64,000 nucleotides of DNA from Stereum hirsutum FP-91666 SS1 (GCF_000264905.1 NW_006763146.1:625587-689586); one strand, 5' to 3'; shown: positions 32,977-45,659, counted from the first letter of the stretch. Numbers and translations are program-made. The notes: generated by a model from the letters alone, not told the origin.

Positions 32977-34682
32977 CCATACGAGGATCGATCTCGACTG
33001 GGTTATTCATCTGTGCACCAAGCATCAATATGAAGTTTCTTTCTTGAAGGCAGAGCATCGAAGTAGAACATCTGAAGGCACTCACCCTAATATTCGCATC
33101 CAAGGATCCGAGCGTGCTCAGCTCCTCCTCCGACAGGTCGAAGTCATTGCACCTCAAGTTATCCTGCAGCTGGTCGATCCTGTCCGTCTTCGGTATCACC
33201 GCGAGTCCTCGTTGAGTCGACCACCGCAGTAACACCTGCGCTGGACCTATTCCGCGCCGAAGTATTAGTCGGTTTGAACTCTTCCCACTCCCCACCTCTG
33301 GCCCGATGGACATGACAAAAAGGAATCGAACTTACTGGCTTTATGTGCCTGCGCAATCTTGATCACCAAATCCTGCTGCATCAAACTCTTCGCATTCTGT
33401 CCCATTCCGATCTCGAAGTATCCCTGCGGACCCATCGACGAATACGCCGTCATTGCAATTCCGAGTTCTTTCGTCAGTTGGATGAGTGGTTCTTGGCTCA
33501 GATATGGATGTCTCTCGACTTGGAGGACCGCGGGCTCGATGCGTGCGTAGCGGATTATGTCGAGGAGCATGACTCCTGCCGTGTTACTTTATATATTCAT
33601 TTATCGTTAGCTTGCTCACACCCTTGAGAGAAAGAGAGATGGGTGGGGGTAGAGTACGTACCTTAGTCCGATGTTCTTCACGAGACCTTCGTCAACGAGT
33701 TCTTCCATCGCGGCCCATGTCTCTGACATCGGCGTGTTCTCTGATCGGAGAAGCCCTTGAGTGACTGTATTATTTATTCAAAGTATATAATGGTGGTACG
33801 CACGGAGATGAACCTTTCCATCGTCACCGAACCATCCCGGTGGGAATTTGTGGGCGGGATCGACGTATGTGAGTGAGATCGGGAAGTGGATGAGGAAGAG
33901 ATCGAAGTAGTCTAGTCCCCAGAGCTGGAGCTGAAGCTTCGCTGACTGCTTAACCTGATTTCGTAGAGATGATTCTGTTTGGAGGTGTTGTGGTTTGACA
34001 AGGCACAAAGACTTACATGTTCGCGGGCGTGGAATGTGTTCCAGAGCTATAAAGTTTCATGCTGTATCAGGAGCCTTGGTCCTTGCGAGAAGCAATCACC
34101 AGATCGACTCACTTTGGAAGTTATGACTGAATCCAACGTCAGAAACGTTCTGGTTCTTCACAAGGAAAGAGAAGTCTGAAGAAGACTCACAGAGTTCCTC
34201 CCGTTTGACCAGACCATCTGCGATTGCTCGTCGCACACCTTCACCAGCCTCTTTCTCATTTCCATAGTCTGCAGCCTCGTCGAGGAGACGATATCCTACT
34301 TTGATCGCATCGTACACGTTCTATACAATACGTGGGTGGCTCAATTGGTGGCTCACCAAGGCAGGATACACGAAGCTTGTGAGACTTACCTGTGCACATG
34401 TAGCGTTCGGAATCTAGGAGGGTAATCAACCGTCGTCAGCACGCAGGCCGAACCTACCACAGCTGTATACATTGCATACCTTCCAACAACCCAGCCTTCA
34501 ATATCAACGCCGATGATTAGTTATATCCTACAACTTCACCGCGTCTTAGTAAATAGTAGTCAACTCACCCCACAAGAGGCATCTAAACATGATGAACATT
34601 CACCATCAGAGAATCAACTTCGATTACTTGCAAGCAAGTCATTGACCTTTTGCCCCGTTCGCTTCAGCGTAATCGTAGCCAT
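32963..34682 (-). CDS. Aldo-keto reductase, xylose-reductase-like, with many tiny exons
   Basis: NAD(P)H-dependent carbonyl reductase with a TIM-barrel fold. The start [12 protein letters not shown] at 34682 continues through very short exons: MPLVG (34569-34582), LGCWK (34480-34495), IPNATCAQ (34390-34413), then [20 protein letters not shown]. Further exons give FITSK (14 nt) and [10 protein letters not shown] (30 nt), then [13 protein letters not shown] [20 protein letters not shown]. The catalytic tetrad is present: Asp and Tyr in [11 protein letters not shown], Lys in ITSKLWN, His in LIHFPIS. Cofactor-site residues lie in [15 protein letters not shown]. The protein ends [14 protein letters not shown], like fungal D-xylose reductases. 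All key residues are kept, so it should be active; the substrate could be another sugar or aldehyde. The 3' end is embedded in a 171-bp duplication. Confidence 0.88.
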
Positions 34683-35650
34683 AGACGTCGATATGTTAGA
34701 GTGTTAGGGTTATGTTTAGAGAATTTGTGAAGAACCGTGGCGGGTCGTGTACCCAGTTTTATAGGTCAACGTATGATCAAAATACCAGAACACTTGAGCT
34801 CCGGCATTGACGTCGTGTGGAACCGGACAAGGTGTCAAAATATATCAAGACGGAGATGGCTCTGGGCAGTGACGAGCCCCCAGCTGGTTATGCGCCGGCC
34901 CTGACCAGGATTCCTGGGGGCAGGAACAACGACCAGCAAGAGTCGGACCGTTGAAACGGTATCTGGAGCGAGGTAGATGCAAGATGGAACGGTTTATGCA
35001 TTTGTACGACAAGAATTCCCGCTACTACTGTAGTGGGTCTTAGGTAGCTCTGAAAAGTGCTTCCGTTTCGCAGGCGATCGAGTATTCTGGTTTTTCTTAC
35101 CTAATGTCAGACTTCGCCCTTTGCAGTATTCGATTCTCACCCCTGTTCGGCGAAACCCATGGCTCTTGTCCATGTTCATGTCGCTTTCCACGACGTTCGT
35201 CCCGACCGTCAAGTCGCTTTTTTCTTTGCTGCTGCATCTCAGTCGTCGTAAGTTATCTGGAGGTTTTTTGTGCGTCGCGACACTCGATCTCATAATTATA
35301 AGTATGCGTCTCTTTGCCTGAACCGTGCTATATTTCCGCAATGCCTTCACCTGTTCCACCGTCGGTCTCTCATGTCGACAACTACGCCAGTTCCTTTCCC
35401 AATTTCGAAAATAATATGCATGACACGAATGGCACGCTACGTCTTCAGTGTCCTTGTATCGCAATCGAGAGCCGAGTCTATACCTTTTCCCGTGAACACC
35501 AACTAATGCGGATGTACCTACTGAATATGTACTTGGCTTGAAAGTATGTCACAATACTGTACTATAACACAGTGAGGGAATGTATTATTTCCTCAATAAT
35601 CATCGTGTGATTTGAGAGCCACTCTGCCGTGGCGCATACCAGAGCAAGTC
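34683..35650. other. Intergenic region upstream of the reductase
   Basis: It should carry the reductase promoter (TTTATAGG-type TATA on the minus strand near 34758-34764). The ORFs here, including a 156-codon minus-strand frame ending at 34994, start at non-ATG codons and do not look like proteins. Confidence 0.5.
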
Positions 35651-35653
35651 AAA

Positions 35654-35960
35654 ATGGTGAGTAGATTCAACCCTGGCGCGAAGACGTGAGCGACGGTAGC
35701 GGGCGATGCCACTCGGTGGCCCTACTTGGTCTTATATGCTCCGTAAACGCACGACCAGGCTCTGCGCACATCAATAGGGGCGTATTGAAGGCGAACTCCC
35801 GACGGACACATACATCTCCAATGTCCTCATGCCCCCATGGGGTCTGATTTGCGGGGATGCGGGCGCTCTTCCGCTGAGCTTCAAGTTCAAGAGAATCCAA
35901 GACAGAATCGAGGACGTCCGAGGTCTTGATTTACCCGAGGTGTACCCGGTCTGCAACTAG
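35654..35960 (+). CDS. Possible 61-residue protein with an intron directly after the start codon
   Basis: AAAATG at 35651-35656 is followed at once by a consensus donor GTGAGT. An acceptor CAATAG ends at 35777, giving a 121-nt intron. Exon 2 (35778-35960) is open in the matching frame: GRIEGELPTDTYISNVLMPP, then WGLICGDAGALPLSF and a charged end finishing EVYPVCN. The sequence is protein-like but I do not recognise it, and other frames in the same stretch are also open. It could be chance. Confidence 0.25.
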
Positions 35961-36250
35961 GCCAGCCTGAAGAGAACGACAGCGAGTTCGGAAACTAACG
36001 GTAGCATTCGGAAGGGCATCCGTACATCCATTTTTTGAACTGCGAGAGCATAATCGTACCCGTGAATGAGGATGATAGGAAGTCGGCATACACGAAGATG
36101 GTTTAAGTTCGTGTTCTGCATAAGACAAGGGCGTCCCCTGTGCCGCTAATTCCTAAATGGGATGTTTGGCAACAGCTTTCGAACCAAACAACGCCCGGCG
36201 CGAGTTGGCCAATTCAGGCCGACTTCCCTCAGTATTCCCCCATCCGCGCA

Positions 36251-39200
36251 ATGGCGGACGCGGCTTTCAAGGACATTCCAGAGATCTTCGAGGTCAGATT
36301 GATATATTACGACGTTTGTAGCAATACTCATGTTATATAGATCGAGCTAGGAGAATCACTAGTCGCCCGGACAGAAAGTCTATGTACGTTTCACGCGACT
36401 TGTTCACCGAAGTGTACTAAATGTTAGTGTGTGTAGCAACATTCAGAGAACTAGGACCACCGGATTTGTGTCATGTGGTGAAGACAGCAGGGAAGAGCGG
36501 ACAGCGAGACGTGCGTGCCCTAGCTTTCGTATCATTCAAGTTATGCTAACGTGTCCAACTGTGGCCACGTCTCGTCTTCGTCTGTATCATCCAGGTTGGC
36601 TCATACCACTATGTTTCTGGCGTCGACGCATCCTCGTCTGCATCACTGGCCGCCTATATTAACTCCCTTACATATGCTATTGAAGAACCCCAAGCTTGGT
36701 TCACGAAGGGCCCATCATGGAAGGTCAAGAATGGTTGCTACTGGTGCGTCTAATCCCTCATGTACAACTTCGTCGCAGACTAATGTTAGTTTCCGCACCA
36801 TTCAAGTACATTCAACGCATTCTCGAGAGTCGATGTCAGAGTGGATGTAAAGATCCCAGGTGGTGTAGTCGCGTATGTGATCGACCTGCGTGGCGAGCGG
36901 TACGAGGCCACACCTGAGATGTGGCAAGAAACCTACCTCTCCGCTCTCCTCCGTGCAATCCTCTACTCCGACGATCCAACATACTGGCTAGATGCATACA
37001 GACGCCTTGACCCCATATCGACTCCAGAAGCTGAGCTCAGGTTCCTGCAGGCCGCTGAAGCGCTGTTTCTCAAAGGTATGTTTGCGTCCAGAACCTCCTA
37101 CCATCCCGCTCGCGTGGTACTCCCTTCGCAATTCGTCAAAATATGGTTCTGAATACGGGATGTCTTGTTTGCTTCAGGTTGGCAAGTTGGTTCAGATCCA
37201 GAGATTCAGGTGGCGACGGTCGTGTCAAATCATCTCACGGCTGGTGTGCTCAAGTACTTCGGGGACAGCGGACGGTATCAGCATGCTGCCAACCTCTTCG
37301 AGAAACTTACCGCCCGGGAGCCTGAAGTGGCGTCACTATTAGCCAAGAGCTACATCGGCATGAGTGCGCCTTCCTTTCATTTCAACTTCTTCTACGCCTT
37401 TTCTGACTGTGCTGTTTGTTATTATTGGATCTGTGTGGCGACGAACGCAAACAGGCGAAGAGGTGAAAGCCGTCCAGATCATGTCTCATGCGATGAAGCA
37501 GACTCCGCAATCCTATACCCTCCTTCACACTCAATGCGACTTCCTCCGGTCAAAAGGCAGACTCGACTGGGCTCTCAAACTCGCGAAACAAGCCGTCAAC
37601 TGCGCACCGAGCGAGTTCGTGACCTGGGAAAAGTTAACGGAGATCTACATTGACATGTCGCAGTATGAGTCGGTGCGCTATTCTCCCTTCCTATTCACCC
37701 CTCTCGCTCCTCTCGCTCCGTTCTTTATCACCGACGACTGACGACAAACCGTGATATCACATACGCCCCTTCCACATCACAGGCTCTCCTAACGCTCAAC
37801 TCCTGCCCTATGTTCACCTTCAACGGCCGCGACGCCCACCGCTCACTCACCGCCGCCCGCCTCCACCTCCCCATAAAACAAACCGTCTCCGAAATCCTCC
37901 CCGAGCGCGAAAAAACCGACGACGACGAAGCCGACCCTGCTCTCCTCCGCCTCCCCGCCCCAGGGCTCCGCGGCACCTGGTCCAGAGCCTACAACCTCCT
38001 CACGAAGCTTGTCTCGCAGATCGGGTGGGACGAACTGTTGAAGACGCGGAGCGCGGTGTTTGTTATGGAGGAGGAGTATAGGATGCAGAAGGCGCAGAGT
38101 GAGATCAGCGCGGCCGTGGCGAGCACTTCGACGCCGACGATGGGGGGCGCGAATGGAGCGGGCGATGAGAATAGTGTGGTGGATACGTTGGTTTCGGGGC
38201 AGACGACGTTGGGGGGCCATGTCGGTGCGGATGACGATGCGTCGATTAGAGGCGTGAGGAGCTCGGAGTCGAAGAACGACGTGACGAATGGGGACGCGAT
38301 GAAGACGCCGTCTACGGGACAGGGGCATGGACATTCGGCGACGTTGAGCGCTGCGAGTACAGGAAGTATGGGGATTCCGACGATTAGGATCTCGACGGAG
38401 TCGAGTCGGGAGGCGAGGGCGCAGAATGAGTTCGCGAAGGCGGCGGCGGAGTATGATGCGCGGTCGAAGAAGAGTATAGATTCGACGGTGGGGACGGAGT
38501 CGGAGGCGAGTGGAGATGAGGATGGAAAGGAAGTGAATGGACATGGAGAGAAGGCGAAAATGGATGTGAATGGGGCGGCGTTGCAGCAGCCGGCTGCTGT
38601 ACAGGCTGCGGTCGGTGGAGAGGCAGGCGAGTCGGAGAAGGATGACGGGATGGGTGGTGCAGCCGTAGCCGAGAAGGAGCCGTTCTCGTTCAGCAATAAA
38701 AGGTTGTGTGAAAGGTGGTTGGATAACCTGTTCATGGTATTATATGAGGTTCGTTTTTTCTCTCAATTTCTACCCTTTCATGCAGTTGTACTGAATGGCA
38801 AATGCAGGATCTCCGAGTATGGACCATCTTCCGCGCCGAAGTCGCACACTTTAAGACTCAGCACGTAGCTTACCGCAAGACGGGCATGGAATGGGAGATC
38901 CTCGGCGACCTTGGGCTCCGACTTCATCACAAAGAGGAAGCCAAGGAGGCATACCAGCGCTGTTTGGACACGCCGAGATACTCGTTGAAGCCTTGGTCGA
39001 AGTTGTTGGAGACATACTCAGAAGAAGGAGACTTGATGAGATCGTTACAGGCTGGAATCCGGGTCGCGGCGTATCAGCATGCGGAATACGCTGAGCTTGT
39101 CGTGAGCTTTCGTTCTATTCCCCATACTAACGAATCATCAGATGCTAAATGTGAACATGACAGTACCCCTCACAGATCGGAAGGTGTTTCTTCAAGCTGG

Positions 39201-39331
39201 AGCAGATCCACGGACACGCCAAGATTTGGAATACCCTCCTCAGCATGGGCCTCCCACAGCCGATCCTGCACATCATGCAGAGTTACCTTCAGTACGGACA
39301 AGTATTCAAAGTGGAAGGATTTGATTTCTGA
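36251..39331 (+). CDS. ChAPs (Chs5p-Arf1p-binding) family exomer subunit, Bch1/Bud7-like
   Basis: Exomer subunits act at the trans-Golgi network to sort chitin synthase and other cargo to the surface. The ATG at 36251 (MADAAFKDIPEIFE) joins by splicing to IELGESLVARTESLSTFREL and GPPDLCHVVKTAGKSGQRD, then YHYVSGVDASSSASLAAYIN, the family signature. Further regions are FSRVDVRVDVKIPGGVVAYV, a TPR-rich middle (YFGDSGRYQHAANLFEKL, QAVNCAPSEFVTWEKLTEIY) and the C-terminal KTGMEWEILGDLGLRLHHKE and SLQAGIRVAAYQHAEYAELV. A low-complexity insert of about 200 residues (about 38090-38700) separates the TPR and C-terminal parts. The upstream stretch 36107-36250 is open in the same frame but lacks an ATG. 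Confidence 0.88.
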
Positions 39332-40039
39332 TTTCTGACTTTCTGATACCTCGGCGTTCTTGCTTTCCTTCCCTTCCTGCGAGTATGCTTCCGCCTCCCT
39401 GTTTTCCTTACGTCCCGATGCCCTTGATTTCGTTGTTATTTGGACTGTTTGTATGTGTCCGTTGTCAAAATTGCGTTCATCTCTGTCCATTTATTCGTTC
39501 GCGGATGATTCGTAGATGTTCCTAGTGTGAGCTCAGGAGTCTAGCTCTCAAGATATCATCGCTTCTTTGCGTACTACTTATGATTATCTCTTTTCAATGG
39601 GTTGTTTCGTTCCGTATCACCCTTCGAGCGAAAGGCCTTTAATGATCGGTTCTACTGCAAGGGTATGTGGCGCAGATGTGGCGCTAGAGATGACGACACA
39701 ATCAGACACAAAGCTGCCGATTGAGGCGAAGTTCGTAGAGAAAACTGCACTGTATGCACACATTCGAGACGGATGCGGACGCAAAGTGTGGGCTATATAG
39801 TTCAATTTATATAATGACCGTTTCACTGGGGCTTTGCGGAACACTCACCGCTGTACCGCCATATTTCGCTTTACCTAGGCCCTATATACGACAGCGCACG
39901 GCTTGGTCCCACGAATCTGTGACCTGCTGCCAGCTGAACGTTTCCGACTCGAAGAATCAAGATAACTTCACTTGGTTCTGACTTCTGAATCGCATATAAA
40001 ACACTCTGGTCTTGCTGTTCGAGTCATCATCAAAGTCAG
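39332..40039. other. Intergenic region upstream of the CCDC6-like gene
   Basis: No gene recognised. A TATA-like CATATAAAACAC at about 39992-40003 lies roughly 45 bp upstream of the next ATG and is the probable core promoter. Confidence 0.5.
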
Positions 40040-42001
40040 ATGTCTCTGTCTCCCCCTATCCGAAGACTTTCTACGACAAGCTCGAGCAGTAAGCGGGAAG
40101 AGGACTTGATCAATGCGTATGAGGCTGAGGAGGAACGTATAATCAATGTCTTGTCGAGGAAACTCGAGAAGGTGCGTCTGCATCGGTGTTTTGGAGCTTA
40201 GACCCCTTCATGTTGACTTAGGATTTCCATTGTATCGGTTGTGGTTGGGATACCATTAGCTGCAAGAGGAGAAGATAGAGCTCGAGAATGTCCTTGAAGC
40301 TGAATCCGAATCGCACGTCAACCGTCTCTCGCGAGAACTTTCCGCTCTACGACTCGCACAACAGCTTGCTCAAGCACAATCTCAGAACCAGGCTCAATCG
40401 CAATCTCAATATTCTAACCATGCCAATGGTGATCACAATGCGATATCTACAGTGGGAGGAGGCGGTGGTGGAAACGGAGATTTCGGGAGAAGGGTGAATG
40501 GGATGATGGTTAATCCGTTGGCGCCCAGCTCGGAGTTGATGTTGGAGGCTATGAGGAAGGAGAATGAGCAGTTAAGGAATAGGATAGTGGATATGGAGAG
40601 GGAGTATATTCGGATAACGAGGTTGAACGAGATTTATAGGGAGGAATTGATTGATCATCGGCGGAGGGTGAGTAAAGTCCTCTACATCGTCAACTGAGAC
40701 AAGGACAATGTGTGGCCCGTCATGCATAGACGGTACACGAGGTAAAGACTTGCGATGAAAAGGCGATAGGACATAGAACTCCCAGCTTCAAAATGTCCCA
40801 AAGTCTCGGCCTTTCTGCGTTCATTATTGAATGGCTCTGCGAGGTGTCCTCCTACTACATGCTCATGTAACTCACAATCATTTATTCGCAGCTCGGTGTT
40901 CCTGTCGACAATCTCATAGGTCTATCTCCTTCACATGACCCCTACTCTCAACCAACACACCGCCGCTCAACATCCGCCTCTAACAACATCTCTTCACCCC
41001 TCCCCATTCCATCCGCCTCCTCTAACGGCCACCCTTCAAACCACCATCCATCAGCGCCAATGGGTGTCCCTATCCCCCGACCGCCCTCCCAAATCCACCG
41101 TCCCTCCGCCTCAATGTCCATGTCTCTCTCCCTCTCCTCCTCCATCTCTCCCTCCTCACCCAACACCCCCCTCTCCCACTCTCCTTCCTCCCCCTCATCC
41201 TCCCAATCTCAATCACCCTACCTCTCCCCCACAACCTCCACCAACCCCGCTTCCTACCTCTCTCACACCTCAAACCTCTCCGCAGCGAACACGCATCTCA
41301 CGACACCTTCGAGCTCGAGCTTTACGGCGCAACTGTTCATGCCGAACACGGTTTATGGGTATGGAGCGACGCCGAGCGGAGGGACACATATGGGCAGGTT
41401 AGGGGGCCTGAGCTATCCCAGTGTTCCGCCACCGAGTTTGAGTAGTTCGTTCGGAGGCGGGTCCGCGAACGGGAGTGGGAGCGGTGGTGGGACGAGTCCG
41501 TCAGTTGCGTGGCACGGGCCTGGGTATATCAACGGGACTGGTGCGGGCGCTTCTACTTCTAGTGCCACTTCTACGACTGTAGGGGTTGGGAGGGAGAGGA
41601 GCGATAGTCATACGTTCAATCATCAGAGGGATATGTCGTCTTCGCCTGTTGAGGCTCATACATCGCGGTGGGGGAGGGGATTGGCACACGGAGCAGGGGT
41701 AGGTGCTGGAGTGGCGAGAAGAGGATCGTTTGAGAGGAGAGTACCATCGGGTGGAGAGCCGTATGGGACTGGATTTACGGGAGGGAGTTTGAGCAGACCG
41801 GGGAGTCGGTCGAGGAGGGAAAGTGTGGAGAGAGGGGCTAGGATCGCGGAGACGGGGCAGTTGGTGCCGAGGAGTAGAGGGAATAGTATGGGTGCCGGGA
41901 GTGGTAATGGGGCAGGTGGTCTTGTGAGTGTAGGCGTAGGCGGTGTAGAGGAAGCGGTGGTCGAGGAAGAGGCAGCAGATGGTGCTGGCCAGGATGGATA
42001 G
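40040..42001 (+). CDS. CCDC6-like coiled-coil protein
   Basis: The start at 40040 gives MSLSPPIRRLSTTSSSSKRE, then a coiled-coil that closely follows the CCDC6/DUF2046 pattern: AYEAEEERIINVLSRKLEKL, QEEKIELENVLEAESESHVN and RLSRELSALR. After a Gln/Ser-rich break, a second coil ENEQLRNRIVDMEREY leads to RRRLGVPVDNLIG across a 226-nt intron. The C-terminal half is low-complexity Ser/Pro then Gly-rich and is probably disordered. No enzymatic motif is present. Codon use shifts between CT-rich and GA-rich stretches, reflecting the low-complexity coding. Its function in fungi is not established to my knowledge. Confidence 0.75.
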
Positions 42002-43028
42002 CGTTTTTAGCAGGCTTGTGGGTGGGGACGACCGAAGTGGAAGACTATATGGGCCACTTGGGTGGAGACCAAGGCCTTGACAAGGACAGCCATATTTGCC
42101 TCTTGAAGTGATGTACGATATCTTCTTTTCAACCTTTTCTTGTATTGATTTCTTCCCCTCAACCACTCAAACATCCAAACGTCTTTTTACGCTACTCTTC
42201 TCCGCCCTTGGCCGCATAATCCAACTCGCACTATGTCCAGAGTAATCTGCGCCTTGCTGTGTTCCACGCTTTGTAAGTTACTCGTCGTATGTATGTTTAT
42301 AGCAATTGTTGCATCGGGGCATTTCCGCTCATGATCTCAGCGTTCGATCCTCCCATGTCTAGAGCGACTTCCAGGCTCAAATGACGGCTCGGGCTGTATG
42401 CTTACGACCGATGCTCGAAATTCAGAGTGAGACGTTGAGGCTTGTCAGAACGCAAGCTAACCGCAATCTTTGTGGCCCCTATTCGCCACCGAGTCTCTGC
42501 AAGTTGTTATTTCACGAACTCTGACGGAATGACAGACAAGATATCATTGGGCAGCTAATTGTACGCCCCGGCCAGCCACCGCCCAATGAGCCTCGCCGAC
42601 GTTCTGTTGTTGTGTGTAGCGGTGTGTCTTTTCTTTCGCCGCGGCGGTTCAAGCCTAATTCAAGTCCAGCTGCGAGGGAGCCAATCAAGGTTGTTCTGCT
42701 TCATTTTGGACGTCCCCACAATTAGGCACAGCCCACAGAGTTTTGACGGGCTGCCAATCCGTTTGTACGGATCTCACACCGGTGTCGAAACAGCCCTAGA
42801 GGCAGGCGCGCGGAACACACCGCACAGTCCGCGGAGTACCGAAAGCGAGGACACGGACAGATCTCACTGGGCGCAGTGCCTGGTCCTCGCAACGCAGCCG
42901 TCAAGTGCATTTCGTTTATGCTCATCGGTGCCTTATCTTCCCCGCAAAATAATGACTTCGACTTATCGTTGACCTATTCGTGGAGCTAGCGAGCTCAACG
43001 CCGTACACTACTAGATCCTCTTACCTTC
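42002..43028. other. Intergenic region upstream of the first MFS gene
   Basis: A 137-codon plus-strand ORF at 42559-42972 is not protein-like. The part from about 42930 on is similar to the region upstream of the second MFS gene (ATCTTCCCC..ACTTCGACTT), so it belongs to the duplicated unit. Confidence 0.5.
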
Positions 43029-43035
43029 TATAAAA
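43029..43035 (+). promoter_or_regulatory. TATA box of first MFS gene (duplicated promoter)
   Basis: CTATAAAATGCAAG lies about 135 bp upstream of the ATG. The following CCACGCC..CTCCTGTTGGCGACTC is shared with the second MFS promoter at 47336 onward, showing that the promoter was duplicated together with the gene. Confidence 0.65.
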
Positions 43036-43166
43036 TGCAAGTGCCCACGCCCAGTGTGAAAGCTCTCCTGTTGGCGACTCGGTGTTCTTTACCAGTCACC
43101 CTCCAAGCTCCTTTCTGACTTCCCACCTGAGGTTTCGCGCGCTCTTCTTGCTCAACAACCGTCACC

Positions 43167-45659
43167 ATGGCTCCTACTGATCTTCAAGGAGCGCCTGATT
43201 TGAGCTACCGGACGAGTGGCCTTCCAGACGATGTTGAAAAGTCTTCCAGTGTTCAGAAAGGTGATGAGTCTGTGAAGGTGGTCACTGCGACACGGACCGA
43301 CTTCTCGTATCATGACACTCGGAAGATCCTTCGTAAAGTGTAAGTCTCTTGTTTTTCTTGGTTCATGGCGGCACGCTCACTCTGCTTGCGTTGTAGGGAT
43401 ATGCATCTGCTTCCGCTCCTGATGTTGTCATGTATGTTCTCGCAATGCTTAACTTCCTTCTCGCGTACTCAATGTCGGTCACTCGCTTTTAGACCTGCTC
43501 AAGGTTTGTCCAGCTCCACGAGTCCTGTCCAAAGTATGAGCTCTTGACGAGGACAATATCTTTTTTGTCGCTTAGAACCTCGATGTCAACATGATCTCTT
43601 ACGTCAAGACTATGAATTCTGGTCAGCCGACGAACGCTCTGACACAGCTCGGCATGTCTACGAACGACTGGGCATGGAATAGCACTGTTTACACGGTAAT
43701 ATACCCCCTATCTCTTGAAGTTCTGTTTCTTGTGACGAAAGTTTTGACTGACTTCACTCTTTTGATGCGCGCAGATCACCTTCATGATATTCGAACTCCC
43801 GTCAAACATGATCCTTAAATGGTCTACGCCTCGTCTTCATTATTTCCGCATTATCCTGTAAGTGACTTTCCGTCTAAGATACTGTACTGCGGAATCGTTC
43901 TGACTCCTTCTAGGTTCTGGTCTGTTGCGACTGCCTGCCAAGCAGCAGCAAAGAACGCCGGCGGTCTCCTCACTGTAAGCCACATCGATGTCCACAGTTG
44001 AAATCGTCCTTATATTAAATGAATTGTTCCATTTCAGGCCCGAGCTTGTGAGTCGCTTCCTCCGCATCCTAATAGCATTATTATTGAAACATTATGATCA
44101 TAGTCATGGGCGTCTTCGAAGCTGGCCTGCTGCCAGGCATCTTCGTCCAGATGACCATGTGGTACCGTCCTGACGAACTGTCCTGTGAGCATATTTCGAG
44201 CTGCGTACAAATCACGCAGAACAGGACTCCTCGCTGATGTTTTCTTCTTCTCGTAAAGTCCGCATGATCTTGGTCAACATGCTTGGACAGTTTTCCGGTA
44301 TATTGTGCGCGTTATTAGCCTATGGCCTGGCGTACATTGACGGGCGCGGCGGACTTGTGCGCACTGGTTATCTCGCGTTATACCTATCATCTTCTGATTA
44401 TCTTCTTTTACAGTCAGGCTGGCAGTGGGCATTCGTCATTGGTATGGAAGTTTTTTGTCTCTGTTATCACTCATACTCACCACATGAGCAGAGGGAATCC
44501 TGGGTGTCTTCATTTGCGCGGCGATCTATATGTTCCTTCCCGACTACCCCGACTCTCCTCCATCTTTCCGTCAATTCCTCACTCCCGAGGAAGGTGCATT
44601 CCTCGTCTCGCGTCTTCCGCCGAATGCGGCGAGACAGTCAGATGAGACGTTCTCGTGGAAGGAGTTTTGGGCAGCCTTGAAGGACCCGTTGACTTGGGGA
44701 TTCGGGATGATGATGTGAGCCTTGAGTTTCTCAAACTACTCAAAGTCAGCAGTAGTGAGTCGGTTATCTGATGAGCACTTTCTAGGTTGTTCGAGCAGAC
44801 CGGAACGTCTGGGTACTCTTTCTGGTTGCCTACAAGTACGTCCCATATTCATTGTTCTGATGGACTCAGCTAAAACTTTGCTGTCAGTCATTGCTGGGTT
44901 TGGCTTCACCACGACCGAAAGAGCACAGCTTCTCAACATCCCAGTACATTCACTTTCCTTTCTTAGTCGGCCTCGAAACGTGATTCTAACTTATGAAAAT
45001 AACAGCCCGCAATCGTCTACATCGTCGCCACGGCTTCCATGGCGTATGTCGTCGACAACACCTTCCGCTTCCCCAGACCCGGCTACCAGATCATGTCCAT
45101 GCTCGCTCTCATCGGCTTCTTCGTCGGCCTTACCGTCCTCGATACTACACACAAAGCTGGCCTCTACACGCTCATCCTTCTCACATCCATGCCCCATGCT
45201 GCGTTCCAGGCGATCATATACCCGTGGCGTAGTCAGACCGTGAAGGGGAGTACGTACGTTGCCGTTGCGTTCGCGGTGCAGAACTCGGTCGGGCAGCTGG
45301 CCAGTGTGTTCTCGGCGCAGGTGAGCATTTTAAGATTATTTTGTCATTCGCGATGGGCAGTAAACTGATTGAGTGGATGACCATATAGATCTTCCGCTCG
45401 CAATATGCTCCAAGATATAGAATTCCTTTCATTGTCTGCGAGATATTCCTTGCTCGTGAGTACAGCACCTGCTTCTCAAATATTTCATTATGCTCATGCA
45501 CATATGTTGTATCTAGTCACCATCGGTGCCGTCGCGTTCACTTGGTACCACTGTAGGGAGACGGAGCGTGAGACACGTCGTATTGCAGCTGCGAGGCATG
45601 CAGCCGGCAAGCAGACGGGTGAGGTTTTGGAAGAGGATGTCCATGTCGGAAGGCTCTAG
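43167..45659 (+). CDS. MFS transporter, anion:cation symporter (Dal5/allantoate permease-like), copy 1
   Basis: A 12-TM permease. The start MAPTDLQGAPDLSYRTSG gives a hydrophilic N-terminus; membrane segments follow with family motifs: NLDVNMISYVKTMNS, STNDWAWNSTVYTITFMIFE, LPSNMILKWSTPRLHYFRI, MGVFEAGLLPGIFVQMTMWY and RPDELS. The middle loop (LPDYPDSPPSFRQFLTPEEG) and TWGFGMMMLFEQTG precede the second half, ending GEVLEEDVHVGRL. This matches ACS-family fungal transporters for small organic anions such as allantoate, nicotinate or pantothenate; the substrate is not predictable. It has many short introns, including an 11-nt exon at 43493-43503. Copy 2 follows at 47460. Confidence 0.88.

Noticed and set aside
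34994..35464. 156-codon minus-strand ORF
   Set aside because: It starts at a non-ATG codon and has no recognisable motif or splice-linked partner.
36107..36250. N-terminal extension of the ChAPs gene
   Set aside because: The frame is open but no ATG lies before 36251; GTG starts are not expected here.
40935..41402. Pro/Thr-rich ORF overlapping the CCDC6-like gene
   Set aside because: It is a shadow frame of the Ser/Pro-rich low-complexity coding region of that gene.
42559..42972. 137-codon plus-strand ORF
   Set aside because: No ATG-anchored conserved pattern, and it overlaps the duplicated promoter region of the MFS gene.
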